Assembly: GCF_000571935.1 (NCBI RefSeq)
Contig: NZ_ATAX01000022.1
Location: 1 to 64,000, forward strand
Direction of reading: 5' to 3'
Origin: Ruminococcus flavefaciens 007c
GTDB lineage: Bacteria > Bacillota > Clostridia > Oscillospirales > Ruminococcaceae
DNA length: 64,000 nt
This document shows positions 37,447 to 45,317 of the stretch, piece after piece. The notes under the pieces were generated by a model, which saw only the letters and a program-made list of their open reading frames with translations, had not been told where the DNA came from and made no database searches. The translations under genes were made by a program, and so were the position numbers. The number at the start of each line of letters is the position of its first letter. The first letter of the stretch is position 1.

Positions 37447-37785
37447 TCAGTCGTTGTCCTCATCGTCGCTATCCTCATGATCGTAGAACGTCATCTGATC
37501 CTCATGAACAGAGGCAGAGCCGTGAGCTGTGCTTTTCTTATCGCAGAGATCATAAAGATCGTTCTCAGAGACACCGCTTGCCTTGAGCATCTCAGCCTGG
37601 TCATGTTCCTGTCTGATAATATCAAGCAGTTCACGCTCCTCACAGTTGAACTGTTCGAGAAGTGCATTGTAACGCAGACGGCTGTTCTCCTCCATGAGCT
37701 TCTTGCGCTTTTCGGTATCACGCTTGATGTTCTTGGTGAGCTGTTCGATCTTGCGATCGTTCTCAGCAATCTTTTCGATATTCAT
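37447..37785 (-). CDS. DUF4315 family protein of element B
   Basis: About 112 residues from ATG 37785; GTG 37788, eight bases after GAGGTGA, is an equally good start. It has a coiled-coil N-terminus (LTKNIKRDTEKRKKLMEEN), HDQAEMLKASGVSENDLYDL, and an acidic tail. It is a close homologue of the element A protein and is placed identically between the TnpW region and oriT. Confidence 0.72.
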   Translation of the reverse strand: MNIEKIAENDRKIEQLTKNIKRDTEKRKKLMEENSRLRYNALLEQFNCEERELLDIIRQEHDQAEMLKASGVSENDLYDLCDKKSTAHGSASVHEDQMTFYDHEDSDDEDND

Positions 37786-37985
37786 CACTATGGTTATCAC
37801 CTCGCTTCCTGTTATGGATTATTCCGTTCCTCCATTTTCTATCCCAATTATAGCGCGCAATCCTATTAAAAATCTACTGGCATACCAGACAAACTTTTTT
37901 TCACGGAGCTTCGATTTGTTCCCACGGAAAAATCAACCCTACCCGTTCTTACCCCCGTCGCACCCCCGTAAAATCCGAGTATTGC

Positions 37986-38005
37986 CAACTGTCATTTTGA
38001 CGAAT
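37986..38005 (+). other. Candidate oriT core of element B
   Basis: Twenty bases (CAACTGTCATTTTGACGAAT) identical to 23059-23078 of element A, upstream of the mob promoter in both. The flanking sequence is C-rich and not conserved. Confidence 0.45.
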
Positions 38006-38022
38006 GGCAGAAATTCACTTCA

Positions 38023-38051
38023 TTGACTTTTTAAGAATTTTCCAGTATAGT
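38023..38051 (+). promoter_or_regulatory. mob operon promoter, element B
   Basis: TTGACT and TATAGT with a 17-base spacer, matching the promoter at 23096 in element A. Confidence 0.8.
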
Positions 38052-38056
38052 AATCA

Positions 38057-38309
38057 TAAGGACGGCGGCAGAGCGATCAGACACAGAGAAATATAGTCGC
38101 TGACGCTCCAATTCCTCACATGAAAGTGAGGAAAATATACAGAGCCGACAGGCTCAGATGAAACATAGCCCCACAGGGGCTAACTCAATTAGCAAGCACG
38201 GCATAGCTGCACTACAAATCCGAGATTTGAGTACATCAATGCACTGCTTGTTAGAGGGCTGCCGCCCCTAAAACCCCGCAATTATAGAAACGAAAGGATC
38301 GTAGAAAAC
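38057..38309 (+). ncRNA. Structured 5' leader of mob transcript, element B
   Basis: About 250 bases with the same series of hairpins as in element A: CCTCAC/GTGAGG, GAGCC/GGCTC, TAGCCCC/GGGGCTA, AAATC/GATTT, GGGC/GCCC. Loops differ while stems are kept (for example the loop of AAATC-N3-GATTT), which suggests the RNA structure is selected. Confidence 0.5.
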
Positions 38310-38654
38310 ATGAGCAACAAAACAAGACGAACACACAGTATTCAGGTCAGGTTGAGTGACGATGAATACGAAGCGTTCAACCGCAAGTTCAATGCAAGCG
38401 GAATGAAGTCTCGGAGCGACTTCTTCCGGCACATGATCTTCAAGGGCTACATCGTAAAGTTTAACGATTTTGAGATGAAAGAACTGCTGAGACTTGCAAG
38501 AACGATCTCCAACAACTGCAATCAGGTTGCTGTCAGAGCCAACAGCGGCGGAAATGTCTATCCCCAAGATATTGCCGCACTCCGAGAGGAGGTGAATCAG
38601 CTCTGGCAACCACTAAGATATTTTCAATCTCAGTTGATGAACTTGCATCACTGA
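38310..38654 (+). CDS. mobC: MobC-like relaxosome protein, element B
   Basis: A 114-residue protein, nearly the same as the element A copy (SIQVRLSDDEYEAFNRKF, GMKSRSDFFRHMIFKGYIVK). It has a ribbon-helix-helix-like N-terminus. It is translated from ATG after GAAAGGA and overlaps the relaxase frame by 52 bases. Confidence 0.8.
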   Translation: MSNKTRRTHSIQVRLSDDEYEAFNRKFNASGMKSRSDFFRHMIFKGYIVKFNDFEMKELLRLARTISNNCNQVAVRANSGGNVYPQDIAALREEVNQLWQPLRYFQSQLMNLHH

Positions 38655-40000
38655 AATATATCGCCAATCCCGAAAAGACAGATAACGGAAGGCTGATTGT
38701 TACGCAGGGGTGCAGCTCTGATCCCGAACAGGCTCACCGTGACTATGAAGAAGTACGGGCAAACGGTACAGGCAGAAGCTCTGTCCTTGCCCAGCACTTC
38801 ATTGTGAGTTTCATGCCTGGGGAGATTATGCCGGAGAGAGCTTTGGAGATCGGTCAGGAGATATGCGAGGAGTTCCTCAAAGGCGAGTATCAGTATTTCA
38901 TGGCTTGCCATATCGACAAGGAGCATATCCACCTGCATTGTGTTTTCAATAATACCAACTGCATAGACGGGCGAACCTTTGAAACCCATGAGAACCGCAG
39001 GACTACAAAGCAGGACAGATCATTTTCAAAACTGCGGAGTATCACGGACGACGCTTGCAGAAAGCATCATCTTTCCGTTATCGCACACCCTGAGATGAGT
39101 AAGGGCAAGTGTTATTGGGAATGGGATATGAGCCGTCAGGGACTATCATGGAAAACGAAATTGAAGTTCGCCATAGATCAGGTGGTCAAGCAGAGCGAGG
39201 ACTTCGATGACTTCCTTACCAAGTGCGCCGAGAACGGAATTCTTGTAGAATACAATCCCGATCACAAGATAGACTTGAAGTTTATGCTTGCCGAGCAGAA
39301 AGAACGCAACCCCCGTGCGAAGTTCACGAGGGCGAAAACGCTGGGCTGGTTTTACGAGACTGAGCAGATCAAAAAATGCATCGAACAGTACAAGGGCGCT
39401 ATGATATATGTGCCGAAATCGAAAATCAGAGTTATCACTCCGAAGGCAGACGAGAACAAGTTTGTCCGTGATGCTATCGACCGAGCAAACATGAAGCTCA
39501 CAAGCAAGGCTCTGAACATTCTCAGCAAGTATGGATTGACACCCGATGAAGCAAAGAAGGCTGCCGTTCAGACATTCTCACGCAGGACAGTTCTTGCACA
39601 GGAGCTTAACCAACTTGCCGATGAGATCAGGGAGCGTGAGGAGCAAGTTGAGATAATCAAAAAACTCAGAGAACTCAGACCTATCTATACAGAGTACAAG
39701 TCGCTTACGGGACGGAAAAAGGAAAAATACAGGAAGTCCTATGATGCCTTACTTCAAGAATACCATGAAAACAATCAGAAAATCCTGAAATGGTATCCGT
39801 ACTCACATACCCCGACCGCAGAAAGGATCGAAAGCCGTATCGAAGAACTGTACGCTGAACGTGCGAAGAAAAATGCCGAGTATAATGCTGCCAAGCAGAA
39901 AGCATCCGAGCTGTCGCAGGCATCAGTGGAAATCGAGAACTATCTCCGTCAGGAACAGAGCCGAGATCAGCTGAAGCGTAAGCGGAATGAGCTTGAATGA
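38603..40000 (+). CDS. Relaxase, MobA/MobL type, element B (probable CTG start)
   Basis: About 465 residues. The frame is open upstream of the first ATG (38804), and CTG 38603 follows a perfect GGAGGTGA by seven bases. The encoded N-terminus (LATTKIFSISVDELASLKYI) matches element A. The metal-binding motif HIDKEHIHLH is at residues 103-112, the same positions as in element A. The coiled-coil C-terminal half ends RKRNELE. It should nick the oriT of element B and perhaps that of element A. Confidence 0.82.
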   Translation: MATTKIFSISVDELASLKYIANPEKTDNGRLIVTQGCSSDPEQAHRDYEEVRANGTGRSSVLAQHFIVSFMPGEIMPERALEIGQEICEEFLKGEYQYFMACHIDKEHIHLHCVFNNTNCIDGRTFETHENRRTTKQDRSFSKLRSITDDACRKHHLSVIAHPEMSKGKCYWEWDMSRQGLSWKTKLKFAIDQVVKQSEDFDDFLTKCAENGILVEYNPDHKIDLKFMLAEQKERNPRAKFTRAKTLGWFYETEQIKKCIEQYKGAMIYVPKSKIRVITPKADENKFVRDAIDRANMKLTSKALNILSKYGLTPDEAKKAAVQTFSRRTVLAQELNQLADEIREREEQVEIIKKLRELRPIYTEYKSLTGRKKEKYRKSYDALLQEYHENNQKILKWYPYSHTPTAERIESRIEELYAERAKKNAEYNAAKQKASELSQASVEIENYLRQEQSRDQLKRKRNELE

Positions 40001-40031
40001 CAATGCACTCTCTGGCGAACGGAAACGCCCC

Positions 40032-40304
40032 TCAGAGCTGTTCGTGACGGTTACCGAACTGCTTATCCTTATCCTCGGCAATGATGAACTGCCATTCATC
40101 GGGGATAATGGGGAGGTCTGCAACATCCCACTTCTTGAACTTTTCGTCATACATATCAGCATTGGCGAGAGAAACAAGATGTCCCACACACCAAGACACG
40201 ATATATCCGTTGCCCTCAATATATCCGTCCTTCTTTTCGGTTACACCGAGAGCCTTAGCCAGTGCAAAACCTACACTTGCCTTTTCTGCAATCACTAACT
40301 GCAT
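40032..40304 (-). pseudogene. Truncated topoisomerase III remnant
   Basis: About 90 residues from ATG 40304. The first 80 match the Toprim start of topB (MQLVIAEKASVGFALAKALG, then GYIEGNGYIVSWCVGHLV, IIPDEWQFII). It then leaves the family and stops at 40032. The catalytic tyrosine and DxDxE-type residues are missing, so it cannot be active. It shows that element B or its cargo donor once carried a topB on this strand. Confidence 0.75.
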
Positions 40305-40331
40305 ACTGAAATCATCCTTTCGTTTTGAAAA

Positions 40332-40361
40332 TAAAAAAGAGCCTCTCGTGTGAGAAGCTCT
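40332..40361 (-). terminator. Terminator of the YeiH-type gene
   Basis: An AGAGC...GCTCT hairpin with inner TCTC/GAGA pairing, followed on the minus strand by TTTTTTAT. It begins about 18 bases after the exporter stop. Confidence 0.65.
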
Positions 40362-40378
40362 ATGTAAAGTATGCATAT

Positions 40379-41410
40379 TTAAACAATTCCAATAAAATAC
40401 TCAACAGCAATAGCAACCACAACTACGAGTGCTGAGATGATAAATCCGTGAAGCATTGGTGCAAAGCCTGATTTCTTCATATCCTTGAAGCTTGTGTTAA
40501 GCCCGATTGCCGCAAGTGCTGAAATCATAAGAAACTTGCTTACGTCCTTCATTCCCGAAGAAACTGCCACAGGTATTACACCGAAGCTGTTTATAACAGT
40601 AAGCGCTAAAAATCCAAGAATAAACCAAGGGATAATTTTTGTAATGCTGAATTTTGCCTTGACTGCCTCGCCGTTTGCTCCGGCTTCCTTGCGTTTAAGA
40701 TGTGCGTTGATAAGAGCAAAGGTGATAACTGTGGGGATAATTGAAAGTGTACGGGTGAGCTTTACCATTGTGGCAAAATCGCCTGCCGCTTCAGAAAAGG
40801 CATATCCTGCCGCAACAACGCTTGATGTATCGTTTACTGCTGTGCCTGCCCATAAACCGTAAGCCATATCGGAAAGTCCCATTGCCTGACCCATAATAGG
40901 AAACAGTACAATCATTGCCATATCAAAAAGAAATGTAGCGGACATTGAATAGGCAATATCGCTGTCGTCAGCATCAATAACAGGTGCAATCGCCGCAATA
41001 GCCGAACCGCCGCAGATACCTGTTCCTGCCGAAATGAGGTTAGATAATTTCCAGTTGATTTTCAGAGCCTTGCCGACAAAATGTCCGATACCGAAGCAGG
41101 TCAGTAGCGTGAACACCATCACGCACAGTGACATTTTTCCAACCTCAAGAACAATGCTGATGTTAAGGCTTGCACCAAGCAGAATAATTGCAAATTTCAG
41201 TATCTTCTTCGAGGTGAATTTCAGACCGCCCGAAAAGATTTTGTTTGGTTTCCAGAAGTGATTGATTATCATACCGATGAAAAGTGCTATAACCGACGCA
41301 CCGATTAAATGAATAGGCAGCAAGCTTTCAATCAGCTTTGCAACCGCTGCTATTGCAAGTGCAAGAGCAAATCCCGGCACTAATTTTACCACGCTTTTTA
41401 TCTTTTCCAT
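40379..41410 (-). CDS. YeiH family (UPF0324) membrane protein
   Basis: About 343 residues from ATG 41410 after AAGGAGG. It has some nine or ten hydrophobic segments, starting with VPGFALALAIAAVAKLIESL, and the family pattern ILLGASLNISIVLEVG, then GTGICGGSAIAAIAPVIDA. UPF0324/YeiH proteins are putative anion (sulfate or sulfonate) exporters of the inner membrane. It is divergently transcribed from a LysR regulator, the arrangement typical for yeiH. It is cargo of element B. Confidence 0.82.
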   Translation of the reverse strand: MEKIKSVVKLVPGFALALAIAAVAKLIESLLPIHLIGASVIALFIGMIINHFWKPNKIFSGGLKFTSKKILKFAIILLGASLNISIVLEVGKMSLCVMVFTLLTCFGIGHFVGKALKINWKLSNLISAGTGICGGSAIAAIAPVIDADDSDIAYSMSATFLFDMAMIVLFPIMGQAMGLSDMAYGLWAGTAVNDTSSVVAAGYAFSEAAGDFATMVKLTRTLSIIPTVITFALINAHLKRKEAGANGEAVKAKFSITKIIPWFILGFLALTVINSFGVIPVAVSSGMKDVSKFLMISALAAIGLNTSFKDMKKSGFAPMLHGFIISALVVVVAIAVEYFIGIV

Positions 41411-41441
41411 AATGTCCTCCTTGTTTTTTCCTGATGTATTG

Positions 41442-41470
41442 ATTTTACCACAGAAATGTGATAAAATCAA
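41442..41470 (-). promoter_or_regulatory. Promoter of the YeiH-type gene
   Basis: On the minus strand TTGATT and TAAAAT are separated by 17 bases, about 32 bases before the start codon. Confidence 0.6.
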
Positions 41471-41488
41471 ATTATCATTTATTATATG

Positions 41489-41509
41489 TTGATAAGATAA
41501 ACTTATCAA
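41489..41509. promoter_or_regulatory. LysR operator candidate
   Basis: TTGATAAG-ATAAA-CTTATCAA, perfect eight-base arms, between the divergent promoters. The right arm touches the LysR gene's ribosome binding site, which would allow autorepression. Confidence 0.55.
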
Positions 41510-41519
41510 GGAGGAAACT

Positions 41520-42392
41520 ATGATTGATACAAGGATTGAAACATTTTTAACGCTGTGCAGAGTGATGAACTACCGTAAAACAGCGGAGCTTTTAAATATG
41601 ACACAGCCTGCCGTTACACAGCATATCCACTTTCTTGAGGAGCAGTACGGCTGTAAGCTGTTCAGTTACGACCGCAGAACATTGACTATGACCAAAGAGG
41701 CTGAACTTCTGCAAAAGTATGCCGAAAATGTCCTGTATCAAGAGAAAAAGCTGAAAGCCGAGCTTAAACACAGTGATGGCGTAAGCCTTTCAATCGGTGC
41801 AACAAAAACTATCGGCGAGTATGTTATCGACAAGCATATTTCCGCATTTCTTTCAGTGCCGAAAAACAGTATTTCCGTCAACGTGGAAAACACCGAAACG
41901 TTGTTATCGGAATTATCCGCAGGAAAGCTTGATTTTGCACTTATAGAAGGTTATTTCGATAAAAGTAGATACGCTTCAAAGCTTTACAGAAAAGAACCGT
42001 TTGTGGGGCTCTGCGGAAAAAATCATCCCTTTGCAAACAAAACTGTTCCGATTGATAAGATATGGATAGAAAATCTTATTCTTCGTGAAGAGGGCAGCGG
42101 CACAAGAGATATTCTCGGACAGCTTCTTACAGAATATAATCACTCTTTTGCGGAGTTTGACAGAATTACAACCATCAGCAATTTCGGACTTATTACAAAG
42201 CTGTTGGAGAACAACAACTGTATCACATTTGCCTACCGTGCAGTAGGTGAGAATAATGATGCACTTGCTGAATTTTGCATCAAAGGTTGGAATGTTTCCC
42301 GTGAATTCAACTATGTTTATCTTGACACTCCATTTTCGGAATATGCGGTAAACTTATTTGAGAATTACAGAGAAAGGAATGCCAGGCAATGA
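41520..42392 (+). CDS. LysR-family transcriptional regulator
   Basis: 290 residues. The N-terminal winged helix-turn-helix is at residues 3-60 (FLTLCRVMNYRKTAELLNMT, QPAVTQHIHFLEEQYGCKLF), followed by a substrate-binding domain (LSIGATKTIGEYVI, EGSGTRDILGQLL). ATG follows AAGGAGG. It probably activates the divergent exporter in response to a small ligand. A 24-codon frame overlapping its stop (42389) is likely debris from a lost gene. Confidence 0.85.
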   Translation: MIDTRIETFLTLCRVMNYRKTAELLNMTQPAVTQHIHFLEEQYGCKLFSYDRRTLTMTKEAELLQKYAENVLYQEKKLKAELKHSDGVSLSIGATKTIGEYVIDKHISAFLSVPKNSISVNVENTETLLSELSAGKLDFALIEGYFDKSRYASKLYRKEPFVGLCGKNHPFANKTVPIDKIWIENLILREEGSGTRDILGQLLTEYNHSFAEFDRITTISNFGLITKLLENNNCITFAYRAVGENNDALAEFCIKGWNVSREFNYVYLDTPFSEYAVNLFENYRERNARQ

Positions 42393-42521
42393 AAAACAGA
42401 AGAAATTTAGTGTTAATCAATCATAGGGATACTTCCTTTCATACATTGCAGTTAGCATGAATATCGGAAAAAACTGCTTAGGAATTATCCATAATGACTG
42501 TTCACAAAAGTCCGTAATGGA
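42393..42521. other. Right end of element B
   Basis: 129 non-coding bases between the LysR gene and the right ATGGA repeat (42517-42521). They presumably contain the right recombinase binding site. No strong inverted match to the left end was seen. Confidence 0.45.
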
Positions 42522-43637
42522 GAAATCCGTGTACTGCTCGGTTCTACGGCGAAAATGGGTACAGGAACTAACGTACAGAAGAAGCTGATTGCTGTCCATG
42601 ACCTCGATATTCCTTGGCGACCGGCTGATCTGGAGCAACGCGCTGGAAGAATTATCCGTCAGGGCAACGAGAACAAAAAAGTGCAGATATTCCGCTATGT
42701 CACCAAAGGTACGTTTGATGCTTATTCGTATCAGACTTTGGAGAACAAGCAGAGGTTTATCTCTCAGATCATGACGAGCAAAACTCCTGCCCGAAAGTGC
42801 GAGGACGTTGACCAGCAGGCTCTTACTTACTCCGAAATCAAGGCTCTTTGTACGGGTGATGAGAGAGTAAAGGAAAAGCTGATGCTTGAAAATGACGTTA
42901 AGGAGCTGAGGGTTCTCGCAGCAGAGCATAAGAACACGGTTTATGAAATGGAGGATAAGATCAAGGACTTTCCCGAAAAGGAAAAAAAGCTTATGGCTAT
43001 CCTTGATGATCTGCATACTGACCGTGAAGCTCTCCGCAAACTGCCCATTGATCCCGAAACAAAGCGTCCTGTGTTCAGTATCACTATCGGAGAGACAGTT
43101 TATACTGATAAGACAGAAGCAGGCAAAGCGTTTAATGAAGCTCTCGGTAATATAAAGTATGCTGATACGCCTACTAAAATAGGCAGTTTTCAGGGATTTG
43201 AGCTTACTGCTACACTTAACAGCAGTATGAACGGTGGCGGACTGACAGCCTGCCTGAAAGGTGCCGCTTCACATACAGCAAAGCTCAATGTTCAAAACAT
43301 TCCCCGTATTGAGTCTGCACTCTATAACATAGACGGCAGAATTGAGAACGTAAGAGAGAGCCTTGCAAAGCTCAGGCTCGACTTTGCCGAAGCTCAGAAG
43401 ATCGTAGCAGAGCCTTTTCCTCAGCAGGCAGAGCTTGAAAGCAAAGAAGAACGGCTTGCTACTCTTACCGAGGAGCTTAATCAGGCTGCTATCGAAGCAA
43501 AGAAGAATGCTCCGAAGCGTGAGCAGACCTGTTACTTTGAGAGAGCGAAGATGCGTAAAGAAGCGAAGCGTGTAGCTATGCAGAAGCCTAAAGCGCCAAA
43601 GGATAAGGCAAAAAACAAGCACCAGGGGCTTGAATAA
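42522..43637 (+). pseudogene. Giant primase/methylase/helicase, 3' fragment
   Basis: The final 371 residues of the restored 3613-residue protein. It begins EIRVLLGSTAKMGTGTNVQ and has helicase motif VI in QRAGRIIRQGNE, followed by FDAYSYQTLENK, a coiled-coil tail and the shared KMRKEAKRV...HQGLE end. The first ATG inside (42555) has no good ribosome binding site. Without element B the piece joins the middle fragment in frame. Separated, helicase motifs I-III and VI are on different pieces, so neither can work as a helicase. Confidence 0.8.
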
Positions 43638-43639
43638 GC

Positions 43640-43666
43640 AACTTTGACGCCAGTGGAGTCAAAGTT
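43640..43666. repeat. 27-bp palindromic repeat, copy 2
   Basis: AACTTTGAC and GTCAAAGTT arms with a CCAGTGG-type centre, two bases after the stop of the giant gene. Same element as 4306-4332 and 47083-47109. Copies 2 and 3 bracket the three-gene cassette. Confidence 0.85.
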
Positions 43667-43677
43667 GCCAAATCATT

Positions 43678-43733
43678 AAATAGCACTCTCCCGAGTCAAA
43701 TAAAATAAACTTAGAGAGAGTGCTATTTTTCTT
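43678..43733. terminator. Bidirectional terminator between convergent genes
   Basis: AAATAGCACTCTC (43678-43690) pairs with GAGAGTGCTATTT (43716-43728) and is followed by TTCTTTAT. It serves the plus-strand giant gene and probably also the minus-strand cassette. Confidence 0.7.
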
Positions 43734-43755
43734 TATAGTCTTTTACAATATGTGA

Positions 43756-44265
43756 TTAATCACTAAAATCCTCTGCCTCGTCATCAGAATCACTTTGTGC
43801 TTGTTTATATGATTCTGCTTCAGCCCATGCTTCAGCTGCATCCTGTGCATTTCTCTGACTTTTATATTTATTTCGATGATTTTTTGCCATATCAACTGCA
43901 ATAGTCCATCCAATAGCTTCAGTCACACCAGCAGCAACACCTGCAGATACAATCCATCCTGCAATTGGGATTAGTTTAATAAGATTTCTTCCGACAAAAG
44001 TTGAAGCAGCTGCTGCAATAGCACCTTTTGCAGCTGAATCTGAAATTTCCTGTTCAAAAATCTTACCAAGTGCAAAAACCATAGTAACTTGTGCAGCACT
44101 GATAGGAATTGCATCAGCAATGGGAATCGGAATCGCACCACTTGCACCGGCTGCGACCGAAGCAGTATGTATCGCAGCATTACATTGGGTAATTTGCTTT
44201 TCAGTCATAAGTTTACCGGCTTCTAATCTCTTGTCTTTAATAGCTTTTTTGTAATTATTAGACAT
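43756..44265 (-). CDS. DUF697-like membrane protein
   Basis: A 169-residue protein; ATG after GGAGGTATAGCG, directly following the preceding gene. Hydrophobic segments lie near residues 33-63 and 83-125, with the DUF697 pattern IPIPIADAIPISAAQ, then IPIAGWIVSAGVAAGV. The C-terminus is charged and ends in an acidic tail. DUF697 domains often accompany GTPases or membrane stress proteins. As the last gene of a nuclease/membrane-protein cassette it may be an immunity or anchoring factor; this is inference. Confidence 0.55.
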   Translation of the reverse strand: MSNNYKKAIKDKRLEAGKLMTEKQITQCNAAIHTASVAAGASGAIPIPIADAIPISAAQVTMVFALGKIFEQEISDSAAKGAIAAAASTFVGRNLIKLIPIAGWIVSAGVAAGVTEAIGWTIAVDMAKNHRNKYKSQRNAQDAAEAWAEAESYKQAQSDSDDEAEDFSD

Positions 44266-44267
44266 CG

Positions 44268-45302
44268 CTATACCTCCAATCTGATTGCTTCACTTTTGGC
44301 TTTATTTAATGCTGACTTTACTTCATCAGAGTTGGAAACCACTTCCTCAATCTCGCCATCACTTTTGAGTTTTGTGACCTTGTACAATGGTGTATTGTTT
44401 AAATAGTGCAGTATCTGAACAATCAAGACAGTGTTCTCTACTAACATCTTTTCATCATCGGAAAAAGTGTTCCAATCACATTTTGAATCAACGAGCGCCT
44501 TCATTCTGAGAACAAGAGGTTTATATATCTTATTACACAGTTCAACAGATGCGCGTTTCATATCTGTCGCTGATTTGCTGATTTGGAGCTGCATAGATAT
44601 CGCATCATTAATAATCAGTTCATTCTTCTGCATTTCATCTTTTGCTTTGTCAGCGTGCTTTTGGGCTACCGAACCAGCATATGCCATTGCTATGCCTTCT
44701 ACGAGTGCACCTACACCAAGAGAGGCGACATTAAGCACAAGCGTTCCAAGTGCTATTCCTCCTCCGCCAGCGGCAATTGATCCTCCACCGAGTGCAGCTA
44801 AAGCTGCTTTGGTAGCTGCGGCACCAGAAAGCTCCGCAATTTTAGTGCCTGTCGATGCCGTTCCTAAAGCCATTACCGCCGCAGTAGTACCGCTAGTAGC
44901 GGCTGCTGCCAATGCCGATCCACCTATAGCTCCAACAGTTGCACCGAGAAAATCCGCAGCGACAATAGAGACATTTTTAATTTCATTGAAATCAAACTCA
45001 GGAAAATCAACGCTTTCCTCTCGTGTAAATTCAGGTTTATTATGAATACGCTCAAAGGCTTTAATAAATACTGAGAAATTCTTTGTGATGACCATGCGCT
45101 GTTTTCCCAGTTCTTCTAATGTAGAATTGAGCTTGTCAGAAACAGCCTGAAATCTAAGAACATTTCTCTCATTCTGCTCCTGAGTAAACCTATTTGTTGC
45201 AGCGGCGTTCATTGAATCAACTAAGCTTTTAGCTGAGAGAGCAATACCGCCCGCGCCACTAATACTACTCAGTGCAATAATAATTGTTGGCAAAACTAAC
45301 AT
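44268..45302 (-). CDS. Gly/Ala-rich membrane protein, pore-like
   Basis: 344 residues; ATG follows AAGGAGATGATGCC. A short N-terminal hydrophobic stretch is followed by a helical region, and the central residues 117-215 are a very hydrophobic Gly/Ala-rich block (AALGGGSIAAGGGGIALGTL). Charged helices and a coiled C-terminal third follow. The helix-hydrophobic hairpin-helix layout recalls alpha pore-forming proteins, but I do not recognise a family. Operonic with both neighbours. Confidence 0.5.
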   Translation of the reverse strand: MLVLPTIIIALSSISGAGGIALSAKSLVDSMNAAATNRFTQEQNERNVLRFQAVSDKLNSTLEELGKQRMVITKNFSVFIKAFERIHNKPEFTREESVDFPEFDFNEIKNVSIVAADFLGATVGAIGGSALAAAATSGTTAAVMALGTASTGTKIAELSGAAATKAALAALGGGSIAAGGGGIALGTLVLNVASLGVGALVEGIAMAYAGSVAQKHADKAKDEMQKNELIINDAISMQLQISKSATDMKRASVELCNKIYKPLVLRMKALVDSKCDWNTFSDDEKMLVENTVLIVQILHYLNNTPLYKVTKLKSDGEIEEVVSNSDEVKSALNKAKSEAIRLEV

Positions 45303-45317
45303 GGCATCATCTCCTTA

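Larger units (their letters stand above)
35348..42521. mobile_element. Element B: mobilizable serine-recombinase element
   Basis: About 7,174 bp flanked by ATGGA direct repeats, inserted within the helicase part of the giant gene. Joining 35347 to 42522 restores the frame and gives NYGEIRVLLGSTAK, the expected helicase motif. It shares with element A, in the same order, a serine recombinase, TnpW-like gene, micro-ORF, DUF4315, oriT segment, promoter and leader, mobC and relaxase. Its cargo differs: a topB remnant, a YeiH-type exporter and a LysR regulator. Confidence 0.87.
1..43637 (+). mobile_element. Partial integrative conjugative element backbone
   Basis: The plus-strand genes 40-6897 and 8746-14376, plus the split giant gene ending at 43637, are the set found downstream of the VirB4 ATPase in Tn1549-like conjugative elements of Firmicutes: a large membrane protein, DUF4315, DUF4366 (CD1107 family), topoisomerase III and a primase/methylase/SNF2 helicase. 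The VirB4, VirD4, relaxase and integrase genes of this element are not in the window and presumably lie to the left. The backbone is interrupted by elements A and B and by a minus-strand XRE/HEPN pair. Both element ends are outside or unrecognised, so the limits are nominal. Confidence 0.75.

Noticed and set aside
42389-42460. 24-codon frame overlapping the LysR stop
   Set aside because: Too short and without any recognisable feature; more likely debris of a lost cargo gene at the element B end.
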